Positions 41,733-50,461 of a stretch of DNA of 64,000 bases are shown here, in pieces. Positions within the stretch are counted from its first letter, which is position 1; the number at the start of each line of letters is the position of its first letter. The position numbers and the translations under genes were made by a program. The stretch lies in NCBI RefSeq assembly GCF_003344925.1, contig NZ_CP031188.1:494501-558500 (forward strand), given 5' to 3'. Below the pieces are notes generated by a model. The model was given only the letters and a program-made list of their open reading frames with translations. It was not told where the DNA came from and searched no databases. The DNA is from Flavobacterium arcticum. GTDB lineage: Bacteria; Bacteroidota; Bacteroidia; Flavobacteriales; Flavobacteriaceae.

Positions 41733-42509
41733 TTATCTTGTGCTTAAAGCAATTATAGTAACAAGTAATGAAACTGCAGATATAGCAACCGTTAGGTTAG
41801 GTCCTATCACAGATGAGTTTACTCTTGTTTTATTAGGTTTTACATATACCACATCATTATGGTTTAAGTAATAAAAAGGGCTATCAATAATAGTAGAATC
41901 TGTAATATCAACTGTATTTATTGATTTTACTCCATTATCTTCCCTTATAACAACTACTTCTTTTCGTTTTCCATATATAGTCATATCTCCTGCCATGCTT
42001 AAGGCTTCAAGAATTGTAATTCTATCTCCATCAACTTTAACAGAACCAGGCGCAGCAACCTCTCCTATAACAGAAACTTTAAAGTTTATAACTCGTAAAT
42101 TTACAACTGGATTAGTAAGCTGTTTTTCTAATAACTTTTTAATGCTCGCTTCTGCTTCTATACGTGTTAATCCAGATAATTTTATTTTTCCGATACCTGC
42201 AAAATCAACATATCCGTCCTGATCTATCAAATAACTAGTTAATGCATCATTGTTATTAACATTAGTCATTTGGTTACTTTGTATATTAAGGTAAACAAGA
42301 TTAAATGGTGCGGCAAGCGATGGCTCATCAGCAGTAACCATAACCATAACTTTGTCATCTGGCTGTAAAACATTAGCATACTTTAATGTATCGTCTTCAT
42401 TTCTATTTTCTGTACCTGACGTATTATTAAAATAAATAATTTTCTTGTTAGATACACACGAACTAAACACAAGTAATATAGTAAGAAAAACTATTGCTTT
42501 TTTTATCAT
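41733..42509 (-). CDS. wza: Polysaccharide export outer membrane lipoprotein (Wza-like)
   Basis: A 258-residue lipoprotein that forms the export channel or periplasmic ring for the polysaccharide. The signal peptide and lipobox (LLVFSSC) follow the ATG at 42509. The Poly_export domain (LQPDDKVMVMVTADEPSLAAPF, YLIDQDGYVDFAGIGKIKLSG) leads into an SLBB domain (VSVIGEVAAPGSVKVDGDRI). A C-terminal hydrophobic helix (about 233-255) anchors it. This is the short Bacteroidota form, about 120 residues shorter than E. coli Wza. It is paired with wzc. Confidence 0.9.
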   Translation of the reverse strand: MIKKAIVFLTILLVFSSCVSNKKIIYFNNTSGTENRNEDDTLKYANVLQPDDKVMVMVTADEPSLAAPFNLVYLNIQSNQMTNVNNNDALTSYLIDQDGYVDFAGIGKIKLSGLTRIEAEASIKKLLEKQLTNPVVNLRVINFKVSVIGEVAAPGSVKVDGDRITILEALSMAGDMTIYGKRKEVVVIREDNGVKSINTVDITDSTIIDSPFYYLNHNDVVYVKPNKTRVNSSVIGPNLTVAISAVSLLVTIIALSTR

Positions 42510-42566
42510 GAAAAATCTTATTGAACATTTAGGCACTTAACCTATAAATAAGTAAGAATATTTGGG

Positions 42567-42574
42567 CAAAGATA
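42567..42574 (-). promoter_or_regulatory. Candidate -7 element of the wza-wzc pair
   Basis: On the minus strand TATCTTTG followed by C is a perfect TAnnTTTGC match in the 108-nt gap upstream of wza. It could give wza-wzc an independent transcript with a ~50-nt leader. Confidence 0.45.
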
Positions 42575-42617
42575 ATTTTTTATTATTAAGATATATTACT
42601 TTAATATAAAAAAATCG

Positions 42618-44570
42618 TTAGTCTACTGTACTCTTATCCAACGATTGAAAGCTTGAGTTCATACTCTTAAACTCTGGGACAATTTCTTTCATCTTAGATA
42701 CAACTTCTATACCTGAGTATCCTGATGCACATTGCACTAAATCATTAGTAAGATCTTCTAAACGAGAAAAATCATCATATACTTCCTGTGCAATCATTAT
42801 TTTTTCGTGATGAGTGGGTAGTGTCTTAGATGTGTCATTAAGTAACTCTTCATAAAGCTTCTCACCTGGTCTAAGCCCTACAATCTTTATCATTATATCT
42901 TTATCTGGTATAAAACCAGCGAGTCTAATCATTTTCTTAGCAAGATCTATAATTTTTACTGGCTTGCCCATATCAAAAATATAAATTTCGCCTCCTTTAC
43001 CCATAGCCCCCGCCTCTAGTACAAGTTGGCAAGCTTCAGGTATGGTCATAAAGTATCTTATAATATCGGGATGTGTAAGCGTTATAGGACCTCCATTTTC
43101 TATCTGTTTAGTAAATAAAGGCACAACAGACCCGTTAGAACCTAATACATTACCAAAACGTGTAGTGATAAATTTTGTATCACTCTTACCTTCTGCAAGT
43201 AATTTATTATGTAGCGCTTGTACATATTTTTCAGCTATTCTTTTACTTGCTCCCATTACATTACTAGGGTTAACAGCCTTATCAGTAGATACCATTACAA
43301 AACTATCAACATTATATTTACAAGCAAGATCTGCTACATTTTTAGTCCCTAAAACATTTACAAATATAGCCTGAGACGGATTGCCTTCCATAAGCGGAAC
43401 ATGTTTGTATGCTGCCGCATGGTAAACTACATCTGGTTTATAGGTCTTGAAAACCTCATCAAGCTCAGCGCTATTCTTAACATCTCCAATTATAGGAACT
43501 AATTTTGTTTTAGCTTCAATTTTACATATTTCAAGACCAAGGTGATGTAATGGTGTTTCGGCTTGATCTAGCATAATAACGCATTGCGGATTAAACTGAA
43601 TTACCTGTCGTACAATTTCACTACCTATAGAACCTGCAGCACCTGTTATCAATACCTTTTTACCTTTCAATTGGTTAGATATAGAATTGTTATCAAGCAC
43701 AATAGGCTTTCGCTCTAATAAATCCTGAATTTGGAAATTCTTTATTTTTTTTGATATTTCTTTTTGATCTTCCCAATCAGAAACCAAAGGAACAGTATAT
43801 ACCTTATAGTTAAACTCAAGGCACTCATCTACAATAGCTAGCTTTTCATCTTTAGTTAGACTTTTATCTGCAATGATAAGCGCTTGTGCCCCAAAGACAC
43901 GCATAAGAGTAGATGTCTTTTTTTTATGTTGAAGAATAGGCAGCCCTAAAATCATTTTTGATTTATTTTGACTGTATTTATCAATAAAACCTACTAATTT
44001 AAACCTTCCGGGAACCTCTGACTTTAAAGCGTTTGCTACAGCAATGGCATTAGCATCAGTACCATAAATAATTGCTTTGGCAAGGTGTTGTTTCTTAGTT
44101 TGATTTAAATAATTTTCGAAGAATTGCTTTATTAAAACCCTGTATAGGAAAAGGCTAGCAAAAGAAAAAACAGCATTAATAAGTATTCCTATGTTTAGGA
44201 ACAGTAAATCGTCAGTAAGTGATTTATAAACACTATTAAAAGCAAGCAATAGAAATGCTGCAGTAAATTGTGAAAAAAATATTTTTACAGCATCTATATA
44301 AGATGAATGCCTAATAATACCTGAGTAAGTTCTAAAAACACGAAATGTAACAAAGCTGATAAATAAGTAGACAGGAATACTTACAATATATAACTTAGGA
44401 TTAATATATAACACCCCAGTTCTATGTATTAAAACATATGATAGAATACCTGTAACTGTAATAACAAATAAATCTATTACAAGAATAATCCATCTTGGCA
44501 AATAGCCTAAATTATCAAAAACCTTCCAGACCCCTGTATTATTAAATGCACTATCAACAGCATTAAACAT
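42618..44570 (-). CDS. CapD/PglF-type UDP-sugar 4,6-dehydratase with membrane domain
   Basis: A 650-residue inner membrane enzyme that converts UDP-GlcNAc to a UDP-4-keto-6-deoxy sugar, the first step to bacillosamine, QuiNAc or FucNAc. Four membrane helices (about 28-145) precede a CoA-binding-like domain (about 162-270) and the NAD-dependent SDR domain (from about 303: VLITGAAGSIGSEIVRQ). The catalytic STDKAVNPSNVMGASKRIAEKY region has Met in place of the usual Tyr (MxxxK), the hallmark of the WbpM/PglF group. The start is ATG 44570 or GTG 44594. The next step would be the aminotransferase encoded just upstream. Confidence 0.9.
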   Translation of the reverse strand: MFNAVDSAFNNTGVWKVFDNLGYLPRWIILVIDLFVITVTGILSYVLIHRTGVLYINPKLYIVSIPVYLFISFVTFRVFRTYSGIIRHSSYIDAVKIFFSQFTAAFLLLAFNSVYKSLTDDLLFLNIGILINAVFSFASLFLYRVLIKQFFENYLNQTKKQHLAKAIIYGTDANAIAVANALKSEVPGRFKLVGFIDKYSQNKSKMILGLPILQHKKKTSTLMRVFGAQALIIADKSLTKDEKLAIVDECLEFNYKVYTVPLVSDWEDQKEISKKIKNFQIQDLLERKPIVLDNNSISNQLKGKKVLITGAAGSIGSEIVRQVIQFNPQCVIMLDQAETPLHHLGLEICKIEAKTKLVPIIGDVKNSAELDEVFKTYKPDVVYHAAAYKHVPLMEGNPSQAIFVNVLGTKNVADLACKYNVDSFVMVSTDKAVNPSNVMGASKRIAEKYVQALHNKLLAEGKSDTKFITTRFGNVLGSNGSVVPLFTKQIENGGPITLTHPDIIRYFMTIPEACQLVLEAGAMGKGGEIYIFDMGKPVKIIDLAKKMIRLAGFIPDKDIMIKIVGLRPGEKLYEELLNDTSKTLPTHHEKIMIAQEVYDDFSRLEDLTNDLVQCASGYSGIEVVSKMKEIVPEFKSMNSSFQSLDKSTVD

Positions 44571-44674
44571 ATTTTTTTTAAACTTCTTCTCCACTACATC
44601 TTTGGTTTAACTAAGCCTATTAATTTAAAAAACATTGATAAATATATAACTTTTTAACAAAAACTCAACATTCA

Positions 44675-45811
44675 TTAAAAGAAAGATTGTATCGAATCTT
44701 TTATTCTTGTTTTATCTTCTGATGTTAAATTAGAACCCGATGGTAAACATAAACCGTCTTCGAATAGCGTTTCAGACACATTACTTCCATAGAAAGGGAA
44801 CTTCTCAAAAACAGGCTGCATATGCATCGGTTTCCATAATGGTCTAGACTCTATATTCTTACCCTCTAAACTAAGTCGTAAATCCTCTCGTGTACGACCA
44901 TTAGCTTTTTCTGGATTCACCAAAATAGCACTTAGCCAATGATTAGAAAAATAGTCTTCATTAGGTTCTTTAAAAACAGTTATAGCATCATTATCCCTAA
45001 GCAAATCAGTATAAAAATCGTTCATACTTCTTCTTTTTGCGATATGTGAGTCTAATACTTCCATTTGTCCTCGCCCAATACCCGCACATATATTACTCAT
45101 TCTATAATTGTAACCTACTTCACTGTGCTGATAATGAGGTGCATTATCTCTTGCTTGTGTAGATAAAAAAACAGCTTTATCCTTCCACTCCTTTTTAGCT
45201 GTTACAAGTGCACCACCTCCCGAAGTAGTTATAATTTTATTTCCGTTGAATGATAATACGCCAATATCGCCAAAAGTTCCACATTTTTGTCCTTTATAAG
45301 TACTTCCTAGAGCTTCGGCACTATCTTCTACAATAGGTATTTCATATTTTTGTGAAATCTTTAAAATTTCATCTGCCTTAAAAGGCATACCATATAAATG
45401 TACCGCGATAATAGCTTTGGGCTTTTTACCTTTAGCTATTCTATCTTTAATAGCATCTTCAAGAGCATCTGGGCAAATATTCCAAGTTTCAGTCTCACTG
45501 TCAACAAAAATAGGTGTAGCTCCTAAATACATTATAGGATTTGCAGAGGCTGAAAAAGTCATACTCTGGCATATAACCTCATCGCCAGGCTGTACACCTA
45601 ATAAAACTAAACTAATATGTAGTGCTGCAGTACCTGAGCTCAAAGCCCCTACATATACTTCTTTTTCAAGATAGTTTTCAATATCATTTTCAAAGCCATT
45701 AACATTAGGCCCTAATGGAGCTACCCAATTTGTATCAAAAGCCTCTTTAACATATACCTCTTCTTTACCTCCCATATGCGGAGATGAAAGCCATATTTTA
45801 CTTAATTCCAT
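44675..45811 (-). CDS. DegT/DnrJ/EryC1/StrS aminotransferase (PglE-like)
   Basis: A 378-residue PLP enzyme that transfers an amino group to C4 of the UDP-4-keto-6-deoxy sugar made by the CapD/PglF-like enzyme. The PLP lysine is Lys192 in LSFNGNKIITTSGGGAL; other family features are ALSSGTAALHISLVLLG, AVHLYGMPF and VEDSAEALGSTYKG. The length and motif order match PglE and PerA-type enzymes. It lies between the acyltransferase gene (150-nt gap with its own -7 box) and the dehydratase gene, supporting a joint pathway. Confidence 0.92.
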   Translation of the reverse strand: MELSKIWLSSPHMGGKEEVYVKEAFDTNWVAPLGPNVNGFENDIENYLEKEVYVGALSSGTAALHISLVLLGVQPGDEVICQSMTFSASANPIMYLGATPIFVDSETETWNICPDALEDAIKDRIAKGKKPKAIIAVHLYGMPFKADEILKISQKYEIPIVEDSAEALGSTYKGQKCGTFGDIGVLSFNGNKIITTSGGGALVTAKKEWKDKAVFLSTQARDNAPHYQHSEVGYNYRMSNICAGIGRGQMEVLDSHIAKRRSMNDFYTDLLRDNDAITVFKEPNEDYFSNHWLSAILVNPEKANGRTREDLRLSLEGKNIESRPLWKPMHMQPVFEKFPFYGSNVSETLFEDGLCLPSGSNLTSEDKTRIKDSIQSFF

Positions 45812-45834
45812 TTATAATGTAATTATTTTCTTTA

Positions 45835-45842
45835 CAAATGTA
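45835..45842 (-). promoter_or_regulatory. Candidate internal promoter (-7) before the aminotransferase gene
   Basis: On the minus strand TACATTTG matches TAnnTTTG perfectly, 23 nt upstream of the ATG at 45811, in the largest gap (150 nt) of the polysaccharide locus. No -33 box. A short palindrome GCAATATTATTGC also lies in this gap at 45940-45952. Confidence 0.35.
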
Positions 45843-45961
45843 GTCGAAATCCTTATGTTATTTATAAATATTTGTTTTAATATTTTATGAATATATACAG
45901 GCTTAGACTCTCTAATATTAACATTGTATTATTAATTCAGCAATATTATTGCAAGAACAAT

Positions 45962-46615
45962 CTATACTTTTGGTATAGCAAGTACTTTCTCTTTAAATCT
46001 GTGGAAATAAGTAGTATCGTCGTCTATATTACGTTCTACAACCATACCCGCAGCAATTTTATTTCTGTTACCAATAGTTATTTGAGGTATTGATGCCGAA
46101 TTGATACCGAATAAATTTTCGTCGCCAACGGTAGTAAAACCAGAAAAACAAACATTGGGACTAATAAAGTTAAAAGTACCTATTTTACTATCGTGCCCCA
46201 TACTGGCTCTTGAGTTTATTAAAGTAAAATTGCCTACAACAACATTAGGACCTATATTTACATAAGGTGCTATTACTACACCCTCTCCTATTTTAGAAGA
46301 CGGAGAAACATAAGCTAATGGATGTATAAATGTTAAAAAGTTCGCTTCTTTTTCAAGAAAATTCTCAGTTATAATTTTCCTAAACTTTAAATTAGCAATA
46401 CCCATTATATATGAGCAATTTTCATTAATTACGTGGTCTTTTATAGAACCTAAGTATGGTGCAGAGAATTTATATACCTGATAACTCGCAGCATTATCAT
46501 CAATAAAGCCTATTACTTTATATTTTACTTCACCGGTTAATGAGTTGGTATGCGTTAAATACTCATCTATTTCTGCAGCATGTCCACCAGCACCTATAAT
46601 TATTATTTGCTCCAT
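45962..46615 (-). CDS. Sugar N/O-acyltransferase (NeuD/PglD family)
   Basis: A 217-residue left-handed beta-helix enzyme that acylates a nucleotide sugar. The N-terminal nucleotide-binding part is IIIGAGGHAAEIDEYL and VIGFIDDNAAS. Hexapeptide repeats run from about residue 100 (SSKIGEGVVIAPYVNIGPNV, FTLINSRASMGHDSKIGTF), with the catalytic His in MGHDSKIG. It probably adds the acyl group to the 4-amino sugar. With an ACP, KAS III and SDR encoded directly upstream, the donor may be an acyl-ACP instead of acetyl-CoA (inference). Confidence 0.88.
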   Translation of the reverse strand: MEQIIIIGAGGHAAEIDEYLTHTNSLTGEVKYKVIGFIDDNAASYQVYKFSAPYLGSIKDHVINENCSYIMGIANLKFRKIITENFLEKEANFLTFIHPLAYVSPSSKIGEGVVIAPYVNIGPNVVVGNFTLINSRASMGHDSKIGTFNFISPNVCFSGFTTVGDENLFGINSASIPQITIGNRNKIAAGMVVERNIDDDTTYFHRFKEKVLAIPKV

Positions 46616-46644
46616 TTTATTATATTAATTAACTAAAACATCGT

Positions 46645-47421
46645 TTATTTAGCAGTATATCCTCCATCTATTTTTAAATCCACTCCTGTTATCCATCGAG
46701 AAGCCCCTGAGAGCAAAAATACAGTAGCCTGTGCAATATCTTGTGGCATACCTAATCCTAACGGGTGCAATTTTGTTACAAAATCTAATTTGTCAGAATC
46801 CTTACTATATTCTGATGACATTGACATTGGCGTTACTACTACACCTGGTGATATGGTATTAAATCGAATATTTTTAGCTGCATACTCTATAGCCATCGAT
46901 TTCGCTCCCGCTATAAGCGCACCTTTACTCATACCATATAACGATTTCCCCACTTCGCCTACTGTTCCCATTACAGAGGCTATAAACACAACACTCCCTC
47001 CTTCACTAATCATATTTGCAGGCTTACAAACTAGTTTTGTAAGGTTCATAGCAGCAATAACATTAGTAGCAAAGACTTCTTCCATTTTAGTTGTCGATGT
47101 GGTACGAAAAGGCATTGTAGGAGAAACTCCTGCACAATTTACCAAACCATTAAGTTTACCTTTCTTTGCAACTGCATCTTTAATTATATCTGCAACCGCA
47201 TCATAATTATTGATATCAATTTCATATGCCAAATGATTATCTGGCTCATGTAAAGATGACATAGTTTCGTTTAACCTTTCGGTATTACGCCCTAATAAGA
47301 TAAGCGATGCACCAAGGCCACTACATAGTATGGCTATTTGCTTGCCTATGCCCGATGTAGCACCTGTTACAACAATAGTTTTGCCTTGTAATGCAAAGGC
47401 ATTTATTTCTGATTGAATCAT
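46645..47421 (-). CDS. SDR-family 3-ketoacyl-ACP reductase-like enzyme
   Basis: A 258-residue NAD(P)-dependent short-chain dehydrogenase. The cofactor motif is VVTGATSGIGKQIAIL (GATSGIG at 20-26) and the catalytic triad Ser149, Tyr162, Lys166 (IASVMG, LYGMSKGAL). The C terminus MPQDIAQATVFLLSGASRWITG is classical FabG-like. It overlaps the KAS III gene by 4 nt (ATGA), indicating translational coupling. It probably reduces the 3-ketoacyl-ACP made by that synthase to a 3-hydroxyacyl-ACP. Confidence 0.88.
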   Translation of the reverse strand: MIQSEINAFALQGKTIVVTGATSGIGKQIAILCSGLGASLILLGRNTERLNETMSSLHEPDNHLAYEIDINNYDAVADIIKDAVAKKGKLNGLVNCAGVSPTMPFRTTSTTKMEEVFATNVIAAMNLTKLVCKPANMISEGGSVVFIASVMGTVGEVGKSLYGMSKGALIAGAKSMAIEYAAKNIRFNTISPGVVVTPMSMSSEYSKDSDKLDFVTKLHPLGLGMPQDIAQATVFLLSGASRWITGVDLKIDGGYTAK

Positions 47422-48476
47422 ATCTCTACTAAATCACTTATATAGCAATCGTTGGTTTTTATAATAGCTGAAGCCCAAGACATACCTACACCAAATCCGC
47501 AAAGAAACAGTTCTTTATCCCCTTCGAGCTTACCTTGTAACTCTGAGACTATCGTTAAGGGTATAGATACTGATGATGTATTACCAAATTTTGAAACCGA
47601 AGCAGGTACTTTTTCATCTTCCAGCTTTAGTTTCTTTTGTAAATAATCATTCATATATTTATTTGCCTGATGAAACACAAAAAAATCAGGATCTGCCGTA
47701 GTTTTCTCAGCAAATTTAAATGTCTTTTTAATGTCTTTAGGTATTTCGGCAAGCACAAAATTAAACACATCAGCACCATTCATGTATCCATGCTCATCAG
47801 AACGAATATTACCGTGCTCATCTACTACTTTTTCCGCTAATGTTTCAGGAGTACTTGGGTTACGGTAACCACCTGCATCCATTTTTATTAAAGATGATCT
47901 ACCTCCATCAGAGTTAAGTGAAAACCAGCTTTGTCCGTATTGTTCACCTTTTTCTATAAGAGCAGCAATACCACCATCGCCAAACAAGAAAGCTGTTTTT
48001 CTATCCTTAGCGCTATATACTTTAGAGCGTGTTTCGCCATCCAATAAAAGAGCTTTTCTTATACCTGATTGTTGCACAAAATTATATACTATAGACATAC
48101 CGTAAATAAAACCCGAACAGCCCAAATTTACATCAAAAGCTATTGTGTTTTTACCAAGCCCTAGTCTGTCTTGCAAAATTATTGATGTTGCAGGCATACG
48201 GTAATCTCCCGTTTGTGAAACAAAAACTACAAGGTCTATTTCCGATTTATCTATAGCTAAATCTGATATAAGTTTTTCGGCAGCATGATAACATAAATCA
48301 GATGCACAAGTGGCATCATCTGCAAACCTGCGTTCATATATTCCTGTTTTATCTACAATATCTTTTACATCTTCTGCCGGAAAATATTTGGTATATTCAT
48401 AATTATTAATAACCGTTTTAGGCACTGCTCCAGCAATACCTTTGATACCTATATTATTAAATTCCAGTAAAGCCAT
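47418..48476 (-). CDS. Ketoacyl-ACP synthase III (polysaccharide-locus paralogue)
   Basis: A 352-residue KAS III-type condensing enzyme. The triad is present: Cys120 in DVNLGCSGFIYGM, His in FVFHQANKYM and Asn in FGNTSSVSIP. It is clearly divergent from the FabH at 4365-5378. Compared with FabH it has an extended loop around EKVVDEHGNIRSDEHGY. It sits between the ACP gene (2-nt gap) and the reductase gene (4-nt overlap), so the three form one module. The acyl primer is unknown; acetyl-CoA would give acetoacetyl-ACP. Confidence 0.9.
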   Translation of the reverse strand: MALLEFNNIGIKGIAGAVPKTVINNYEYTKYFPAEDVKDIVDKTGIYERRFADDATCASDLCYHAAEKLISDLAIDKSEIDLVVFVSQTGDYRMPATSIILQDRLGLGKNTIAFDVNLGCSGFIYGMSIVYNFVQQSGIRKALLLDGETRSKVYSAKDRKTAFLFGDGGIAALIEKGEQYGQSWFSLNSDGGRSSLIKMDAGGYRNPSTPETLAEKVVDEHGNIRSDEHGYMNGADVFNFVLAEIPKDIKKTFKFAEKTTADPDFFVFHQANKYMNDYLQKKLKLEDEKVPASVSKFGNTSSVSIPLTIVSELQGKLEGDKELFLCGFGVGMSWASAIIKTNDCYISDLVEI

Positions 48477-48478
48477 AA

Positions 48479-48703
48479 TTATTTATTTTCAACTACAGCT
48501 TCGTATAAATCTTTTACTGTAATTAGTTTTTCAAATTTTGCATCTTCAATCTGCACTTCAAACTCTTCATCTAAAACTGCAATAAGTGAAAGTCTACTCA
48601 ACGAATCCCAAGTATCATAATCTCTAAAATTATCATCAAAGTTAATTTCTTGGTCTTCCATTTCTAATGCTTCCTTTAGAGCTTCAATAAATTTATTTTC
48701 CAT
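48479..48703 (-). CDS. Acyl carrier protein
   Basis: A 74-residue acidic protein with the phosphopantetheine attachment Ser34 in TWDSLSRLSLIAVLDEEF, the DSL motif of carrier proteins. The four-helix pattern and length match ACP, but the sequence departs from housekeeping AcpP around the motif (WDSL instead of ADSL). It probably carries the acyl intermediate built by the KAS III and SDR encoded directly downstream, for transfer to a sugar. Confidence 0.9.
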   Translation of the reverse strand: MENKFIEALKEALEMEDQEINFDDNFRDYDTWDSLSRLSLIAVLDEEFEVQIEDAKFEKLITVKDLYEAVVENK

Positions 48704-48722
48704 TGTTTGATTTATTTAAGTT

Positions 48723-49340
48723 TTATTCTGAATCTTTAGTTCCTGTAAAAGGTATTGTAGTAGCTACCCCTTCGGTATTTATATCGCTCCTTTTAATAAC
48801 TTTTAACACGGTTAAATATATAATTTTAATATCTAACCCCAAAGAAAGGTTATCTACATAGTGTACATCTAATTCAAATTTTTGTTCCCACGATATGGCA
48901 TTCCTGCCATTTACCTGAGCCCAACCTGTAATACCTGGCTTTACCTCATGTCTTCTGGCTTGTTTTGCATTATAAAGCGGTAGATATTTTACTAATAATG
49001 GTCTTGGCCCTACTAGGCTCATGTCTCCTTTTACTACATTAATAAGTTGTGGGAGTTCATCTAAAGATGTGGTTCTCACAAAGCTTCCTACTTTAGTAAT
49101 ACGATCGGCATCTGGTAGTAATTTACCGTCAGCACCTTTCTTGTCGTTCATGGTTTTGAACTTTATAACCTTAAATATCCTCCCTTTTTTACCTGGGCGT
49201 TCCTGAAAAAAGAAAACACTGCCTTTATTAAAAAAAGCAAGCAATATAATCAGTAACAATAGAACTGGCGACAGTAGAAGAAGCACTATAAATGCTATAA
49301 GAAAATCTGATAAAGGTTTTAAAAATCCTGAATACAACAT
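48723..49340 (-). CDS. Undecaprenyl-phosphate sugar phosphotransferase (PglC-like initiating transferase)
   Basis: A 205-residue monotopic inner membrane enzyme that transfers a sugar-1-phosphate from its UDP-sugar to undecaprenyl phosphate and starts the repeat unit. The N-terminal re-entrant helix (about 12-35) is followed by FFFQERPGKKGRIFKVIKFK, TTSLDELPQLINVVKGDMSL (with the DE catalytic pair), VGPRPLLVKYLPLY and PGITGWAQVNGRNAISW. The short form, without the WbaP/WcaJ membrane domain, fits PglC, whose natural substrate is a diacylated bacillosamine. Its stop/start overlaps the upstream glycosyltransferase gene by 1 nt. Confidence 0.92.
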   Translation of the reverse strand: MLYSGFLKPLSDFLIAFIVLLLLSPVLLLLIILLAFFNKGSVFFFQERPGKKGRIFKVIKFKTMNDKKGADGKLLPDADRITKVGSFVRTTSLDELPQLINVVKGDMSLVGPRPLLVKYLPLYNAKQARRHEVKPGITGWAQVNGRNAISWEQKFELDVHYVDNLSLGLDIKIIYLTVLKVIKRSDINTEGVATTIPFTGTKDSE

Positions 49341-50461
49341 TATAGAAACTTTTTATATATTAATTTCATTTCTTCGAGGCAATTAGCCAACTCAAATTTT
49401 TCTGCTTTTATCTTTGCGTTTTCCGACATTGTCTTACAAAGTTCTTTATTTTTATACAAGTCTGTAATTTGATTTACAAATTCTTGATGATCACCTCTAT
49501 TAAATAAAAATCCACTTTCTCCATGATTTATCAAATCTACATGACCTCTTATCTTTGTAGCAACTACTGGTTTCTTAGCAAACATTTCTTCGGCTACATT
49601 CATAGGTAAGCCCTCTTGTCTACTTACAGAAACTCCAATATCTGACATTATTATAAGTTCGCCAATATCTTTTCTAAATCCTAAAAAATCAACATTATCA
49701 GTTAATCCTTGATTGGTTGCCATCTCTTCCATTTCATCTTTCAATATACCACGACCTGCAAAAACAAACTTAAAATTGTTTATTTTCTCTTTTAACAAAG
49801 GTATTGCTTCAAGAATAAATTTATGGTCTTTTCTGGTTATGAATTCTGCAATATATATTATTAAAAATGTGTCTTTATCATAACCGTTCTTCTCGCGGAT
49901 AGCATCTCCCCCATCTAAAGACAAACCTTTAAACTTTTGAGAGTTTATACCTACCCCAGCTGTTTTAAAAGCATTTACTGCTTTAAATTTATTATTAACA
50001 ACAACATTATAGTCCTCTTCATTTATAGTTATAAGGCCATCTGTATACTTAGCAAGATACTTCTCCATAGGATAATATATGTTCCAGTATAACTTCGGAG
50101 AACCTTTATAAAAATGGAAGCCATGTGCTGTATATAACACTTTTAACATGCCCTTTTTTCTAATTTTTTTTGCTGCAAGCCTTGCCACTACAGAGCCCAT
50201 AGCGGTGTGACAGTGTATAAGGCTATACTTCTCTATGGCTATTATCTCTTTTAACTGCTTTGTAGCCTTTATGTTATTATTAGAAAAAGGATTACGATTT
50301 ATAGGTAAATTATATTGTTTGTCTGCCTCAGGAATCTTAGTGTCAGGATCATTTGCAGCAACATGCACCTCATAACCTTCACTTTTTAAATACTCTATGT
50401 AAGGAATATGAAAAGCCCTAAAGTGCTTATGTATGTTAGCTACAAATAAAACTTTTTTCAT
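49340..50461 (-). CDS. Glycosyltransferase family 4
   Basis: A 373-residue GT-B enzyme extending the repeat unit. The N-terminal Rossmann half starts MKKVLFVANIHKHFRAFHIP, with the active-site region TAHGFHFYKGSPKLYW. The C-terminal donor-binding half has ITRKDHKFILEAI, FLGFRKDIGELIIMSDIGVS and the EX7E-like SRQEGLPMNVAEEMF. Similar to PglA/WcaA-type enzymes that follow PglC. Its start overlaps the stop of the pyruvyl transferase gene by 1 nt. Confidence 0.9.
   Translation of the reverse strand: MKKVLFVANIHKHFRAFHIPYIEYLKSEGYEVHVAANDPDTKIPEADKQYNLPINRNPFSNNNIKATKQLKEIIAIEKYSLIHCHTAMGSVVARLAAKKIRKKGMLKVLYTAHGFHFYKGSPKLYWNIYYPMEKYLAKYTDGLITINEEDYNVVVNNKFKAVNAFKTAGVGINSQKFKGLSLDGGDAIREKNGYDKDTFLIIYIAEFITRKDHKFILEAIPLLKEKINNFKFVFAGRGILKDEMEEMATNQGLTDNVDFLGFRKDIGELIIMSDIGVSVSRQEGLPMNVAEEMFAKKPVVATKIRGHVDLINHGESGFLFNRGDHQEFVNQITDLYKNKELCKTMSENAKIKAEKFELANCLEEMKLIYKKFL

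Noticed and set aside
45887..46093. Plus-strand 68-residue open frame in the gap before the aminotransferase gene
   Set aside because: Half of it is antisense to the acyltransferase gene, and composition is that of AT-rich noise.
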